Counted from the stretch's first letter, positions 45,349-53,687 are shown. The stretch: DNA of 64,000 bases from Polyangiaceae bacterium (GCA_029261965.1 JAJDAH010000105.1:1-64000); one strand, 5' to 3'. Notes: a model not told the origin generated them from the sequence alone. Program-made: numbers and translations.

Positions 45349-45636
45349 TTAGCGCTGCTTCTGAATGCAGCTCAACTGTTCGGCGTTCGACGCGCCACAC
45401 CAAGCGTCGCAGTCGATCGCCGTCAGGCATTGGCCGCCGCCACAAGTGCTCACGGAGTTCTGCACTCCGGAACATCCGCAGCTGACCGAGCCGCAAGGAT
45501 CCGGATCGCGGCAAGAAGCCCCGTCGAACACCATGCCGTATTCAGCGGCGCACGCCTCACCACCGCCGCTGCCGCCGCAGCTTGTAAGCACGGCGGCGGC
45601 CGCAACCCCGAGCATGCCGACGCGTGCCCGGACCAT
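45349..45636 (-). CDS. Small Cys-rich lipoprotein
   Basis: 95 residues from the ATG at 45636. The signal peptide ends in VLTSC, then GGSGGG. The mature part has about 11 Cys (GASCRDPDPCGSVSCGCSG, STCGGGQC, CDAWCG). The frame continues upstream to 45720 without a plausible signal peptide, so the internal start is preferred. The Cys density suggests disulfides. No known domain. It lies between two genes with operator-like repeats. Confidence 0.6.
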   Translation of the reverse strand: MVRARVGMLGVAAAAVLTSCGGSGGGEACAAEYGMVFDGASCRDPDPCGSVSCGCSGVQNSVSTCGGGQCLTAIDCDAWCGASNAEQLSCIQKQR

Positions 45637-45811
45637 CGCCCGCCCGCACATTCGGCCGAGCGGGCTCGACGGCCTCGCCGAGGCCGCGTCTGCCCCACTC
45701 CTCGAGAACACCCAGCCCATCAGCGTTTTAGTAGCACGGAGCCCGAAGGTCCTGGGTCCCGGTATCCGCCGAACAAGCCATTGTTAGCTGAAGTACTCTC
45801 GCCGACGGCTT

Positions 45812-45860
45812 CTATTGACTTCAGTTCAATAGTCCGTATTCTGTTGAACATGATTCAACA
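45812..45860 (+). promoter_or_regulatory. Promoter and paired operators of the monooxygenase gene
   Basis: Two perfect inverted repeats lie about 29 bp apart, centre to centre: CTATTGA-N7-TCAATAG (45812-45832) and TGTTGAA-N5-TTCAACA (45842-45860), which covers the ATG. A promoter reads through them: TTGACT (45815-45820), 16 nt, TATTCT (45837-45842), and the -10 ends 7 nt before the start codon. Both repeats share TTGA/TCAA half-sites. A TetR-type repressor is the usual partner for such sites near flavin monooxygenases, but none is encoded nearby. Confidence 0.55.
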
Positions 45861-47412
45861 GGCCGTGGGACAAGACTCACCCTCCACCTCCGAGCCGCGC
45901 CACCACGAGGTAGCGATTGTCGGCAGTGGCTTCTCCGGGTTGTGCGCCGCCATCAACCTGCGGAAAGCCGGCATCGACGACTTCGTCATTTTCGAGCGGG
46001 GCGATTCGATCGGCGGGACCTGGCGCGACAACACGTACCCCGGTTGCCACTGCGACGTGCCGTCGTACCTCTACTCGTTCTCATTCGAGCCCGGTCGCTG
46101 GTCTAGAAAGTTCGGCTCGCAGCCCGAGATCCGCGAGTACCTCGAACACTGCACCGACAAGTACGACATTCGGCGCCACGTCGAGCTCGAGCAGGCCATC
46201 GTCGCGCTCGAGTACGACGAGGGGAAAGGAATCTGGCGAGGCGAAACCGAGTCGGGGCGCCAGTTCACGGCTCGTTCGGTGATCGCCGCCGGTGGCGGCT
46301 TGAGCAACCCCGCCATTCCGGACATCGCCGGGCTCGACACCTTCGAAGGTGAGACCTGGCACTCCGCCCAGTGGAATCACGACTGCGACCTCCGCGGTAA
46401 ACGCGTCGCCGTCATCGGTACCGGGGCGAGCGCCATCCAATTCGTGCCGGCGATTCAGCCCGAAGTGGGGGAGCTCCATCTTTTCCAGCGCACGGCTCCG
46501 TGGGTCCTTCCGAAACCCGACCGCCCATTCAAAAAGTGGGAGCGGTTCCTCTTGGAAAGCGTACCGCCGCTGGCACGGCTCTACCGTTTCCTCATCTACT
46601 GGACGCTCGAGCTTCGCCTCATCGGCTTCCTCAAGAACGTCAAGCTCATGGACCAAGTGCGCAAGTTCGGTCTCGCGCATATCCGCCGCTCGATCAGAGA
46701 CCCCGAGTTACGACAGTTGGTAGCCCCCGATTTCACTCCGGGCTGCAAGCGGATCTTGATGTCCAACGACTACTACCAGTCTCTCGACCAGCCCAACGTG
46801 GCACTCACGAACGCCGGCGTGGCGGAAATCAGACCTCATGCCGTGGTCACCGGTGATGGGCGCGAGATCCCTGTCGACGTCATCATCTTCGGCACCGGCT
46901 TCAAGGTCCACGACCACGCCGGAAAGATCGACATCGTCGGTCGCGGCGGCCGCACGCTGAAGGCGGTCATGAACGAGAGCGCAGAGGCGTATCTCGGAAC
47001 CACCGTGCACGGTTTCCCCAACCTGTTCGTCGCCACCGGTCCGAACACGGGGCTCGGCCACACGTCGCTTCTCTACATGATCGAGGCACAGGTCCACTAC
47101 ATGCTCCAATGCATCCGAAAGATCCGCGACAACGGTCTCGCCCGGTTCGAGGTCAAGAAAGACGTGCAGGACGCGTACAACGCCGAGCTCCAAAAGAAGC
47201 TCGCCGGCTCGGTTTGGGCCACGGGATGCAAGAGCTGGTACCTCGACGACAACGGTCACAACACGACGCTCTACCCCGACTACACGTTCCGTTTTCGAGC
47301 GGCGACGCGGCACCTCGATCTCAGCGCCTATGACACGCGCCCACCGCTGCATGAAATAAAACACCGCCGCCGTGTTGGTGATCTCGTCAACGAGCTTCAC
47401 CCCACGGCCTGA
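45850..47412 (+). CDS. Baeyer-Villiger-type flavin monooxygenase
   Basis: 520 residues from the ATG at 45850. FAD-binding GSGFSG at 25-30 and a second Rossmann motif for NADPH (VIGTGASAIQ). Between them the Baeyer-Villiger fingerprint FxGxxxHxxxW is complete (FEGETWHSAQW, about residues 165-175). Downstream are SNDYYQSL, IIFGTGFKVHDH and ATGPNTGLGHTS, all typical of class B monooxygenases acting on cyclic or long-chain ketones and steroids. The longer frame upstream (from 45325) is unlikely: it lacks similarity and crosses the promoter. It stands alone, probably under a ketone- or lipid-responsive repressor. Confidence 0.92.
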   Translation: MIQQAVGQDSPSTSEPRHHEVAIVGSGFSGLCAAINLRKAGIDDFVIFERGDSIGGTWRDNTYPGCHCDVPSYLYSFSFEPGRWSRKFGSQPEIREYLEHCTDKYDIRRHVELEQAIVALEYDEGKGIWRGETESGRQFTARSVIAAGGGLSNPAIPDIAGLDTFEGETWHSAQWNHDCDLRGKRVAVIGTGASAIQFVPAIQPEVGELHLFQRTAPWVLPKPDRPFKKWERFLLESVPPLARLYRFLIYWTLELRLIGFLKNVKLMDQVRKFGLAHIRRSIRDPELRQLVAPDFTPGCKRILMSNDYYQSLDQPNVALTNAGVAEIRPHAVVTGDGREIPVDVIIFGTGFKVHDHAGKIDIVGRGGRTLKAVMNESAEAYLGTTVHGFPNLFVATGPNTGLGHTSLLYMIEAQVHYMLQCIRKIRDNGLARFEVKKDVQDAYNAELQKKLAGSVWATGCKSWYLDDNGHNTTLYPDYTFRFRAATRHLDLSAYDTRPPLHEIKHRRRVGDLVNELHPTA

Positions 47413-47470
47413 GAGCACGGCCCGATCGCCCACTCGTGCGACCCGGCAAGGTCGTGCTAGATCTGGCCCC

Positions 47471-48568
47471 GTGCGGGCTCTTGCGTGGATTTCCGTTTTC
47501 CTGGTGGCCGGGTGTGGAAGCACCAACTTCGGTGGTCCCGACGACGATGCGGGCCCGGGCGACGATGGCGGGGCTACCGGCGGTGGGTCGTCCGTGGATG
47601 GCGGTGCCACCGGAGGTACTGGGGGCACGGATGGTGGGACTTCATCGGGGGGCGTAGGCGGCGGTAGTGGATCGGGTGGTGGTAGCGGGTCGGGTGGAGC
47701 TGGCGGAATGGCTGGGTTCGCGGGAGCGGGCGGCGCTGCGGGCATGTCCGGCGCGGCGGGCATGTCCGGCGCCGGCGGCGCTTGCAACCTCCCCGTCTGT
47801 GGCAACGCCGAATGCGGCACGGTGTCCGACGCGTGCGGATCGACCAACTGCGGCGTATGCACCCCGCCGGAAACCTGCGGCGCGACCCAGCCGAACCGGT
47901 GCGCCTGTGTATCGACCGCTTGCTCCGGCAAGAACTGCGGCATGATTGCCGACGGTTGCGGCAATCTGATCGATTGCGGTGGGTGCACGTTGCCCGAGGT
48001 GTGCGGCGGAATGACTCCCAACGAGTGCGGCATGGGCGTCTGCACGCCCACCAGCTGCGCCGCTGAAGGAAAGAACTGCGACTCGATTTCCGACAACTGC
48101 GGCAACACGCTCAATTGCGGCACGTGCCCCGTCAATCAAACCTGCGGCGGGGGTGGTACCCCCAACGTCTGCGGCTGCACGCCGACCAGCTGCGTCCAAG
48201 AAGGTAAGAACTGCGGCACGATCCCCGACGGCTGCGGCAACATGCTCAACTGCGGTACTTGCAACCTTCCCGCGACGTGCGGCGGCACCGGCGTAGCCAA
48301 CGTCTGCGGCTGCATCGTCATGAGCTGCGCCGCCCAGGGCAAGAACTGCGGCATGATCGACGACGGCTGCGGCAACCAGCTCTTGTGCGGGGCGTGCATC
48401 ATGCCGGACTTCTGCGGCGGGGGTGGCACCGCCAACGTCTGCGGCTGCGCCGGCTCCTGCGCGATCTTCGGCTTTGAGTGCGGCACTCACACTAACCCCT
48501 GTGGCGGTAGCCTGTTCTGCGGAAGCTGCCCCGGTGGCATGACCTGTCAGGCCGGCTCCTGCATTTAG
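47471..48568 (+). CDS. Cys-rich repeat lipoprotein
   Basis: 365 residues from a GTG at 47471. The signal peptide ends in LVAGC. A Gly/Asp/Ser linker of about 85 residues follows, then at least five tandem units of about 40 residues with the core GKNCG-I-DGCGN-L-CGTC, each closed by a TCGG...NVCGC segment. Each unit has eight Cys, so the array is probably a disulfide-locked rod. Similar units are frequent in myxobacterial surface lipoproteins. A GTG start close to the TAGATC hexamer fits the leaderless pattern. No enzymatic site. Confidence 0.75.
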   Translation: MRALAWISVFLVAGCGSTNFGGPDDDAGPGDDGGATGGGSSVDGGATGGTGGTDGGTSSGGVGGGSGSGGGSGSGGAGGMAGFAGAGGAAGMSGAAGMSGAGGACNLPVCGNAECGTVSDACGSTNCGVCTPPETCGATQPNRCACVSTACSGKNCGMIADGCGNLIDCGGCTLPEVCGGMTPNECGMGVCTPTSCAAEGKNCDSISDNCGNTLNCGTCPVNQTCGGGGTPNVCGCTPTSCVQEGKNCGTIPDGCGNMLNCGTCNLPATCGGTGVANVCGCIVMSCAAQGKNCGMIDDGCGNQLLCGACIMPDFCGGGGTANVCGCAGSCAIFGFECGTHTNPCGGSLFCGSCPGGMTCQAGSCI

Positions 48569-48570
48569 AC

Positions 48571-48810
48571 GCCAGCCCGCCCCGCAGACTGACGAGTGGT
48601 GGCGATGGCCCTCACCCGCACATTCGGCGCTAGATTCGAAGAATACGCCGAGCGGCCAACGTGCAATCGGCCAAGCGGGCACACGAGCGCGCCAGCCCGC
48701 CCGGAGATTGACGCGTGGTAGCGATGATCGTCGTGGTTGACGTCAATCAGTTTAGTGCTAGATTCAAAAAAAGAAACACGTCAACCGCGGCCAAACGGCC
48801 AGCGCGCACA
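48571..48810. repeat. Imperfect 120-bp direct duplication
   Basis: The segment beginning GCCAGCCCGCC at 48571 recurs with the same start at 48691. Matching pieces follow in order: GCAGACTGACGAGTGGT vs GGAGATTGACGCGTGGT, GGCGATG vs AGCGATG, and GCTAGATTC in both. The copies have diverged. The pair lies between the Cys-rich lipoprotein gene and the RAYT gene and may be old copies of the element moved by the transposase. Confidence 0.6.
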
Positions 48811-48840
48811 AACCGCGACCACGGTGGCGATGGTCAGCGG

Positions 48841-48960
48841 GTTAACGGCGAACGACGGCGAACAACGGCGAACGACGGCGAACAACGGCGAACGACGGCG
48901 AACAACGGCGAACGACGGCGAACAACGGCGAACAACGGCGAACAACGGCGAACGACGGAC
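48841..48960. repeat. Decanucleotide tandem repeat AACRACGGCG
   Basis: Ten successive perfect units of AACGACGGCG or AACAACGGCG (48851-48950), flanked by degenerate units at 48841 and 48951. The two variants alternate for eight units, then three AACAACGGCG in a row. The array ends 8 nt before the RAYT start codon and replaces the normal leader. Nothing else coding is seen between 48569 and 48968. Confidence 0.95.
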
Positions 48961-48968
48961 CAGACGAA

Positions 48969-49703
48969 ATGCCTCACACTCCCCCCCGCTCATGGGGTGG
49001 CCGGCGCTCAGGCGCTGGTCGAAAACCGAACCCCTATTCCGGCGTCTCTCATCTTCGGCGCCCGAGTTTGTCTCGTCGGCATCCGGTGCACGTCACCTTG
49101 CGGGTTCTGCGTGTCGCGTCGCGGCTTCGTGGCTCACGCAGATTTCGTGCGATTTGGCGTGCCTTACGCGCCGGTCGGGAGCGATTCGGGTTTCGGCTGA
49201 TTCACTTTTCCGTTCAGTCCGACCACTTGCATCTCGTCGTCGAAGCCGAGAACCGCCGCGCGCTCACTCGCGGTCTGCAGGGTCTCTCAGTGCGAATCGC
49301 GCGCGCGCTCAACCGAGTCGCCGGCCGTCGCGGGAAGGTTTTCGCCGATCGCTACCACGCGCGCACTCTCAGAACCCCGCGCGCCGTGCGCGCTGTGCTT
49401 CGCTACGTGTTTGCCAACAAGCGCCATCACGATGCCAAGCGAGGCGCCCCGTTTCCCGCCGGCTTCGTCGACGGCTACTCCTCGGCGCCTTTTTTCGATG
49501 GGTGGCGCGAACCCGAGCAAGCCCGCGCGTGCATTCTCCCGCAACCCCCGGACAACCACGATCCTCCAGCAACTACGCCGAGAACGTTTCTTCTTCGCCG
49601 TGGATGGCGACGTTGCGGCCTAATTTCGATCCACGAAGCCCCCGCGCGCACTCCCCTCCTCACCGAGCCCTCGCGCGGACCGTCACCGGCCCGTTCGCTC
49701 TGA
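48969..49703 (+). CDS. REP-associated tyrosine transposase-like protein (RAYT, Y1/IS200 superfamily)
   Basis: 244 residues. The N-terminus has the basic GGRRSGAGRKP tail common in this family. The Y1 core shows HPVHVTLRVL, the HUH pair in SDHLHLVVE (H86, H88), GLQGLSVRIARALNR, KVFADRYHARTL and the candidate nucleophile in VLRYVFANKRHH (Y146). RAYTs are single-copy domesticated transposases that act on nearby REP palindromes. The last 70 residues are Pro-rich without motifs. The start is preceded directly by a decanucleotide repeat array. It is probably active or recently so, because all core residues are kept. Confidence 0.88.
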   Translation: MPHTPPRSWGGRRSGAGRKPNPYSGVSHLRRPSLSRRHPVHVTLRVLRVASRLRGSRRFRAIWRALRAGRERFGFRLIHFSVQSDHLHLVVEAENRRALTRGLQGLSVRIARALNRVAGRRGKVFADRYHARTLRTPRAVRAVLRYVFANKRHHDAKRGAPFPAGFVDGYSSAPFFDGWREPEQARACILPQPPDNHDPPATTPRTFLLRRGWRRCGLISIHEAPARTPLLTEPSRGPSPARSL

Positions 49704-49854
49704 ACCAACGGGCTCGCGCGTCTCGATTCTTGCCTTCGTGGAACTCTCCAGCCAGGTGAAAACCGAGCGCACGCACGATCGCGGCTGGCACACGCTGACA
49801 CACTCGCGTGCCCCGCGAATGGCGCTTTGCGTCGAGGACCCTTCGGCCGAACGT

Positions 49855-49870
49855 GGGCACGGCTCGTGCT
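49855..49870 (+). promoter_or_regulatory. Candidate sigma-54 promoter of the Kelch lipoprotein gene
   Basis: GGGCACG-GCTC-GTGCT matches the -24/-12 consensus (TGGCACG-N4-TTGCW) with GG and GC 10 nt apart. The predicted start is at about 49881, next to the ATG at 49883. A weak TAACGG hexamer offers a sigma70 alternative, so this is tentative. Confidence 0.35.
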
Positions 49871-49882
49871 AACGGCATCACC

Positions 49883-51373
49883 ATGCGACATCTCCTCATG
49901 GCGGCAGCGGCCGGCGCGCTCATGGCGTGCGGCGGCAGCGACGGTAGTGGTCTCGGTCAAGGTGGGAGCGGCGGGCAGAATCAGTGTGGCATCGCGTCGT
50001 GTGGTGCTGGGTTTTCGCTCGACGCGGCGGAGTGCCGGTGCGTTCCGGATGGCACGGGCGGCAGCGGCGGCATCGGCGGTAGCGGGGCGAGTTCGGGATC
50101 GGGTGGCACCGGCGGGCAAACTTGTGGACTCGTCGATTGCCAGCCTGGTTTCAGCCCGACTCCGGACAACTGCTCGTGCGTGCCGACACCCGTTGGCCCG
50201 CTTCCGACGACGGGAACGTGGATCGTGGCCTCGACGGTGGGCGCTCCCTCGGCGCGTGTGAATCACACGGTCGTCTGGACCGGGACCGAGTACATCGTGT
50301 GGGGCGGCGCGGAACTCGGGGATTTCGGTGCGAGTCTCGACGATCTCGGCGACGGCGCGAGATACAATCCGGCGAGCGACACTTGGCTGCCCGTGAGCGA
50401 TGTCGGCGCGCCGTCTGCGCGCGGCGCGCACAAGGCGGTGTGGACCGGGAAGGTCATGGCGATCTTCAGCCGAGACGTCGACGTCTTCCCTGTTCCGCCG
50501 ATGGAAGGCTGGCTCTACGATCCGGCTATCGACAGCTGGACGACCATGTCGACGGTCGGCATGCCCAGCGGGCGGGCGTACTTCGATGTCGTGAGTGTCG
50601 ACGGCAAGGTCGTGGTGTGGGGCGGTTGGACCGAGCCGGGCATGGGCACGACGGCGTTCCCAGATCCGAGCGGCGGCATTTACGATCCCGGAACCGACTC
50701 GTGGTCACCCATCGATCCTGGTGGTGCACCGACCTACGACGGGGGCCACACCACGATGGCCGACACCGGCGGTTTCATCACCTTCGGTGCGACAAAGCAC
50801 TTCCTCGCGCCCGGCGCAGGTCGAGTGGTTGCTGCACGGTATGATCTCGGCTCCGGCGCCTGGACCGAGCTCGGTGAACGCTCGGGTTTGGCGAGCAATC
50901 CGTTCGTTACCACCACCTTCGATGGTAGCTTGCTTCTCAGCGTCGCCATCACGACCGATGGAAACACCTGCGAGTTTTCGTCGATGCCCGTGGGCGGGGC
51001 GTTCACGGTGGACGTCATCGGCTCGCGCACCAGCGGACAGGCGGTTCCGTGCGTGCAGTCGAGTCGACACCATCCGATGGTCGTCGGCGCTTACCTGGCC
51101 GAGGCCGAGCAGCGCCGCTTGCTCGATCTCGCTACCCGCGAGCTGGTCGACATGAGTGCACCACCTTTCTTCGACCTCACCGGGGGGGCCGTGCCTGCGG
51201 GCTACACGATCGAGTTCTGGGAGCGCGCGGTCAGCGATACGGATGGCCAGAGTCTGTTCAGCTTCGGTGGCTACGTGCAGGCGGTGGAACAGATCAACTG
51301 TCCGGACGGGGCACCGTGCGTCGCCCCGCAAGAGATCTCCGCGGGCGTCAGCGGCGTCTTGTTCACGCCGTGA
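49883..51373 (+). CDS. Kelch-like beta-propeller lipoprotein
   Basis: 496 residues from the ATG at 49883 (MRHLLMAAAAGALMAC lipobox). Two Cys pairs (CGIASCGAGFSLDAAEC; CGLVDCQPGFSPTPDNC) lie around a Gly/Ser linker. From about residue 110 come four or more repeats of the form PSAR..H..VWTG...IVWGG...YNPASDTW, the Kelch motif. It should fold as a propeller and bind a surface ligand. The longer upstream frame lacks a signal peptide. The gene starts 179 nt after the RAYT gene; that gap has only the possible promoter at 49855. Confidence 0.75.
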   Translation: MRHLLMAAAAGALMACGGSDGSGLGQGGSGGQNQCGIASCGAGFSLDAAECRCVPDGTGGSGGIGGSGASSGSGGTGGQTCGLVDCQPGFSPTPDNCSCVPTPVGPLPTTGTWIVASTVGAPSARVNHTVVWTGTEYIVWGGAELGDFGASLDDLGDGARYNPASDTWLPVSDVGAPSARGAHKAVWTGKVMAIFSRDVDVFPVPPMEGWLYDPAIDSWTTMSTVGMPSGRAYFDVVSVDGKVVVWGGWTEPGMGTTAFPDPSGGIYDPGTDSWSPIDPGGAPTYDGGHTTMADTGGFITFGATKHFLAPGAGRVVAARYDLGSGAWTELGERSGLASNPFVTTTFDGSLLLSVAITTDGNTCEFSSMPVGGAFTVDVIGSRTSGQAVPCVQSSRHHPMVVGAYLAEAEQRRLLDLATRELVDMSAPPFFDLTGGAVPAGYTIEFWERAVSDTDGQSLFSFGGYVQAVEQINCPDGAPCVAPQEISAGVSGVLFTP

Positions 51374-51398
51374 GCTCGTAGCGCACGCTTCGCTTCGG

Positions 51399-51929
51399 TC
51401 ACGAAGGAGGGCGTTGCAGCGTGATGTCGTATTCGGCCGTGCATTTTTCCTCGACGACGAGCACGCCCGTGAGCTCGTTCATGTCCTCGGAGAGCCGCAA
51501 GGTGGCGCCCTCGGATTGGATGCCGACTTCAGCGGCGCTGTCCTCTTCGTAGGTGCAGCCGAAGGGTGGATCCTCGACGGGCAGCCACCAACCGCCCTCG
51601 AAGTGAAGCTCGTTGCCGCATAGACGAGCCTTCAGCTCGTACTCCTCGTCCACGAGGATGCTGACGTCGCCGCCCTCTTGCGTGAAAGCCCACCCTAGCG
51701 AGCACGACGCGAACACCTGGCCAGCCGATGACCCACGGCAGCCGTCGGTCAAGATGGTCACCTCGCCGCCGTCGAACCACATTCCGGTGAGATCGCCCGC
51801 CGGGCCTTCGCTGCAACTCGGCAGCTTCGCGGTGCCGGTGAGCGAATAAGGAGGGCCCTTGCTGCATCCTACGCCAACGAGCAGCAAGAGCATGCCGGCC
51901 AAAGAGTGACGAGACACGCCGCGTAGCAT
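51399..51929 (-). CDS. Lipoprotein of unknown function
   Basis: 176 residues from the ATG at 51929. The signal peptide ends in LVGVGC. The mature part is beta-rich by appearance (GGEVTILTDGC, WAFTQEGGDVSILVDEEYELKARLC, LTGVLVVEEKCTAEYDITLQ) with about six Cys. No known family is recognised. It is divergent from the lipoprotein gene at 51977, with 47 nt between the starts, so promoters must overlap. Confidence 0.62.
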   Translation of the reverse strand: MLRGVSRHSLAGMLLLLVGVGCSKGPPYSLTGTAKLPSCSEGPAGDLTGMWFDGGEVTILTDGCRGSSAGQVFASCSLGWAFTQEGGDVSILVDEEYELKARLCGNELHFEGGWWLPVEDPPFGCTYEEDSAAEVGIQSEGATLRLSEDMNELTGVLVVEEKCTAEYDITLQRPPS

Positions 51930-51963
51930 GGCACGTGGGCGTGCGACGTGCCGCTGCCTCAGG

Positions 51964-51969
51964 TACAAT
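51964..51969 (+). promoter_or_regulatory. -10 element TACAAT
   Basis: A TACAAT hexamer ends 7 nt before the ATG at 51977, the same spacing and hexamer as at 74-79. The -35 is weak (GTGCGA at 51941-51946). No ribosome site lies in the 7 nt, so a leaderless transcript is likely. Confidence 0.5.
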
Positions 51970-51976
51970 CGTCGCC

Positions 51977-52561
51977 ATGCCTTTCTCGCGGCGTACACGT
52001 CTCTGCTGGCCGAAGTCGGCCGGCATCGTGGTTCCCACCGTGGCGTTGCTCACTGCTGCGTTCGCGCTTTCGTGCGGCGACTCGTCAAACACCGACTCCG
52101 CAGATGGCACATCTGGGAGTGGCGGGGCTGCTGGGACCGACGGTAGTCCCGGCACCGGCGGCGCTACGGGAACCGGAGGCGGTGGCATGTGTCCGCCCAC
52201 CTGCTTCGTCAACAATCTGTGCGTCCGCATGTGTGGAGACACCCCTCAGGATTTCGGATGCTGCTCGTGCCCCGCCGACATGATCAACGCTCGCTCGTGC
52301 CCGTCGGCAGATTCGGGGGCGAGCTGCGGCTTGGTGGGCACGCCGTGCCCCGGGGCCACGGATTGCGGAGGGGGACTGTCATGCCTCTCCGGCCTGTGCG
52401 CTCCGGGTCAACGCTGCGCCCCTCCGCCCGGCGGAGTGGGGTGCGGCGCCGGCGCCGAGTGCCTGACACAGACAGGAACCCAGAACGGCATATGCGTCAC
52501 TCCCGAAGAACGCGCTTGCATGTGCGCGGCCGCCGCGTCGAGCTTCGACTGCACGACTTAG
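51977..52561 (+). CDS. Cys-rich lipoprotein of unknown function
   Basis: 194 residues from the ATG at 51977. The signal peptide (SAGIVVPTVALLTAAFALSC) ends in a lipobox. A Gly/Ser/Thr linker is followed by a Cys-rich region: CPPTCFVNNLC, CGDTPQDFGCCSCPADM, CGLVGTPC, CGGGLSCLSGLCAPGQRC, then GAECLTQTGTQNGICVT. The 'C..G..C..GLC.PG..C' pattern recalls Dickkopf/EGF-like repeats in myxobacterial lipoproteins. Function unknown. Ends 4 nt before the FkbM-like gene, with which it may be cotranscribed. Confidence 0.68.
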   Translation: MPFSRRTRLCWPKSAGIVVPTVALLTAAFALSCGDSSNTDSADGTSGSGGAAGTDGSPGTGGATGTGGGGMCPPTCFVNNLCVRMCGDTPQDFGCCSCPADMINARSCPSADSGASCGLVGTPCPGATDCGGGLSCLSGLCAPGQRCAPPPGGVGCGAGAECLTQTGTQNGICVTPEERACMCAAAASSFDCTT

Positions 52562-52565
52562 ACGC

Positions 52566-53471
52566 ATGAAGGGTGGTTTCACGAGTCGACTCGGGGCGGC
52601 GCTGACGTCGTCCACGCTCGAGGAGTCGGTGAATCAGCTCGCCTCGCGTCAAGCCGCCCTCGAACGGCAGAGCCAGATCCTGCTTTCGCTCCGATATCGA
52701 GAGCTCTCTGCCGAGACTCGCGCCGGTCTCACGTTCGACGACGTCGGTTTCGACGTGTTCTCCGCGACGAACGAGGACGGGATCTTGCTCTACGTGTTCT
52801 CGCTCATCGGCATGAGCTCTCGCCGAGCCGTGGACATCGGTGCGGCGGGCATCCGTGGCAGCAACGTCGCGAACCTGATCGTGAACCACGGATTCGAGGT
52901 GCTGCTCGTCGATGGGGACGAAAAGAAACTCGACGAAGCGACCGCGTTCTTCGGCCGCCATCACCAGTGCGCGTTGTTTCCACCGACGTCGGTAGCGACG
53001 AGAGTCACGCGGGAGAGCGTGAGCTCGATGGTGACCGGCAACGGCTTCGAGGGTGAAATCGACTTGCTCTGCCTCGACATCGACGGCGTCGACTATTGGA
53101 TCTGGAAGGCGCTCGAGGGTGTGGATCCTCGAGTCGTGGTCGTCGAGTACCAAGACATCCTCGGCCCCGATCGCTCGTGGACAGTGCCTTACCGCGCTGA
53201 CTTCAGCGTCGGCGACTACCCACAGAACCGGGAGCACTACAACTACTGCAGCGCGTCGCTTCGCGCCTTCACCAAGCTCGGCAAGCAGAAGGGATATCGG
53301 CTCGCGGGGTGCAATCGCGGCGGCTGGAACGCGTTTTTCATCAAGAACGGCGTCGGCGATGACCTGCTACCCGAGGTGAGTGTCGAGAGCTGCTTTCGGT
53401 ACTCGTGGAACGAGTACGGCATGAAGACGCGGTTCGAGCTCGTGAGAGACCTCGAATGGGAAGAAGTCTGA
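52566..53471 (+). CDS. FkbM-like methyltransferase domain protein
   Basis: 301 residues. A helical N-terminus (LEESVNQLASRQAALERQSQ) could form a coiled coil. The core shows EDGILLYVFSLIG, AVDIGAAGIRGSNVANLI (SAM-binding strand and loop), FEVLLVDGDEKKLDEA and IDLLCLDIDGVDYWIWKAL, as in FkbM-type enzymes. The C-terminal half has NYCSASLRAFTKLGKQKGYRL and ESCFRYSWNEYGMK. Such enzymes methylate sugars. The match is partial; it could be a non-enzymatic Rossmann relative. It ends 51 nt before the tRNA-Arg gene. Confidence 0.65.
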   Translation: MKGGFTSRLGAALTSSTLEESVNQLASRQAALERQSQILLSLRYRELSAETRAGLTFDDVGFDVFSATNEDGILLYVFSLIGMSSRRAVDIGAAGIRGSNVANLIVNHGFEVLLVDGDEKKLDEATAFFGRHHQCALFPPTSVATRVTRESVSSMVTGNGFEGEIDLLCLDIDGVDYWIWKALEGVDPRVVVVEYQDILGPDRSWTVPYRADFSVGDYPQNREHYNYCSASLRAFTKLGKQKGYRLAGCNRGGWNAFFIKNGVGDDLLPEVSVESCFRYSWNEYGMKTRFELVRDLEWEEV

Positions 53472-53522
53472 AATAACCCGTACGGGCATGTCGAGAAGAG
53501 GCATCGCCTCCGACCAGTTCAG

Positions 53523-53596
53523 CGCGCCCCGGAGGATTCGAACCTCCGACCTGCGGATTCGAAGTCCGATGCTCTATCCAGCTGAGCTAGGGGCGC
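53523..53596 (-). tRNA. tRNA-Arg (anticodon TCG)
   Basis: A 74-nt cloverleaf. The acceptor stem GCGCCCC pairs with GGGGCGC, the D arm is GCTC/GAGC, the anticodon arm TCGGA-CTTCGAA-TCCGC gives anticodon TCG (reading CGA), and the T arm is GGAGG-TTCGAAT-CCTCC. The discriminator is G and CCA is not encoded. A 5-bp stem at 53499-53511 (GAGGC/GCCTC) followed by TTCTC on the minus strand may be its terminator. Confidence 0.95.
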
Positions 53597-53607
53597 AGGG
53601 GAGGGGA

Positions 53608-53636
53608 GTCATAAAAGCCGGGGTTCGGTTGGTCAA
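53608..53636 (-). promoter_or_regulatory. tRNA-Arg promoter
   Basis: On the minus strand there is TTGACC (53636-53631), a 17-nt spacer and TATGAC (53613-53608). Transcription would begin about 5 nt before the mature tRNA 5' end. Confidence 0.6.
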
Positions 53637-53687
53637 GGGGAGCTTGGGTGGCGCTCCGGGGGAAGGGTTGGCTAGCGTGGTTACGGC

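Noticed and set aside
45325-45849. N-terminal extension of the monooxygenase
   Set aside because: Crosses the promoter and the minus-strand lipoprotein gene; no similarity to the family before the ATG at 45850.
48841-48960. CRISPR-like array
   Set aside because: The unit is 10 nt, with no spacers of 25-40 nt and no cas genes in the window.
49475-50431. 318-codon Arg/Ala-rich open frame on the minus strand
   Set aside because: Overlaps both the RAYT and the Kelch lipoprotein genes, which have clear motifs; this frame has none.
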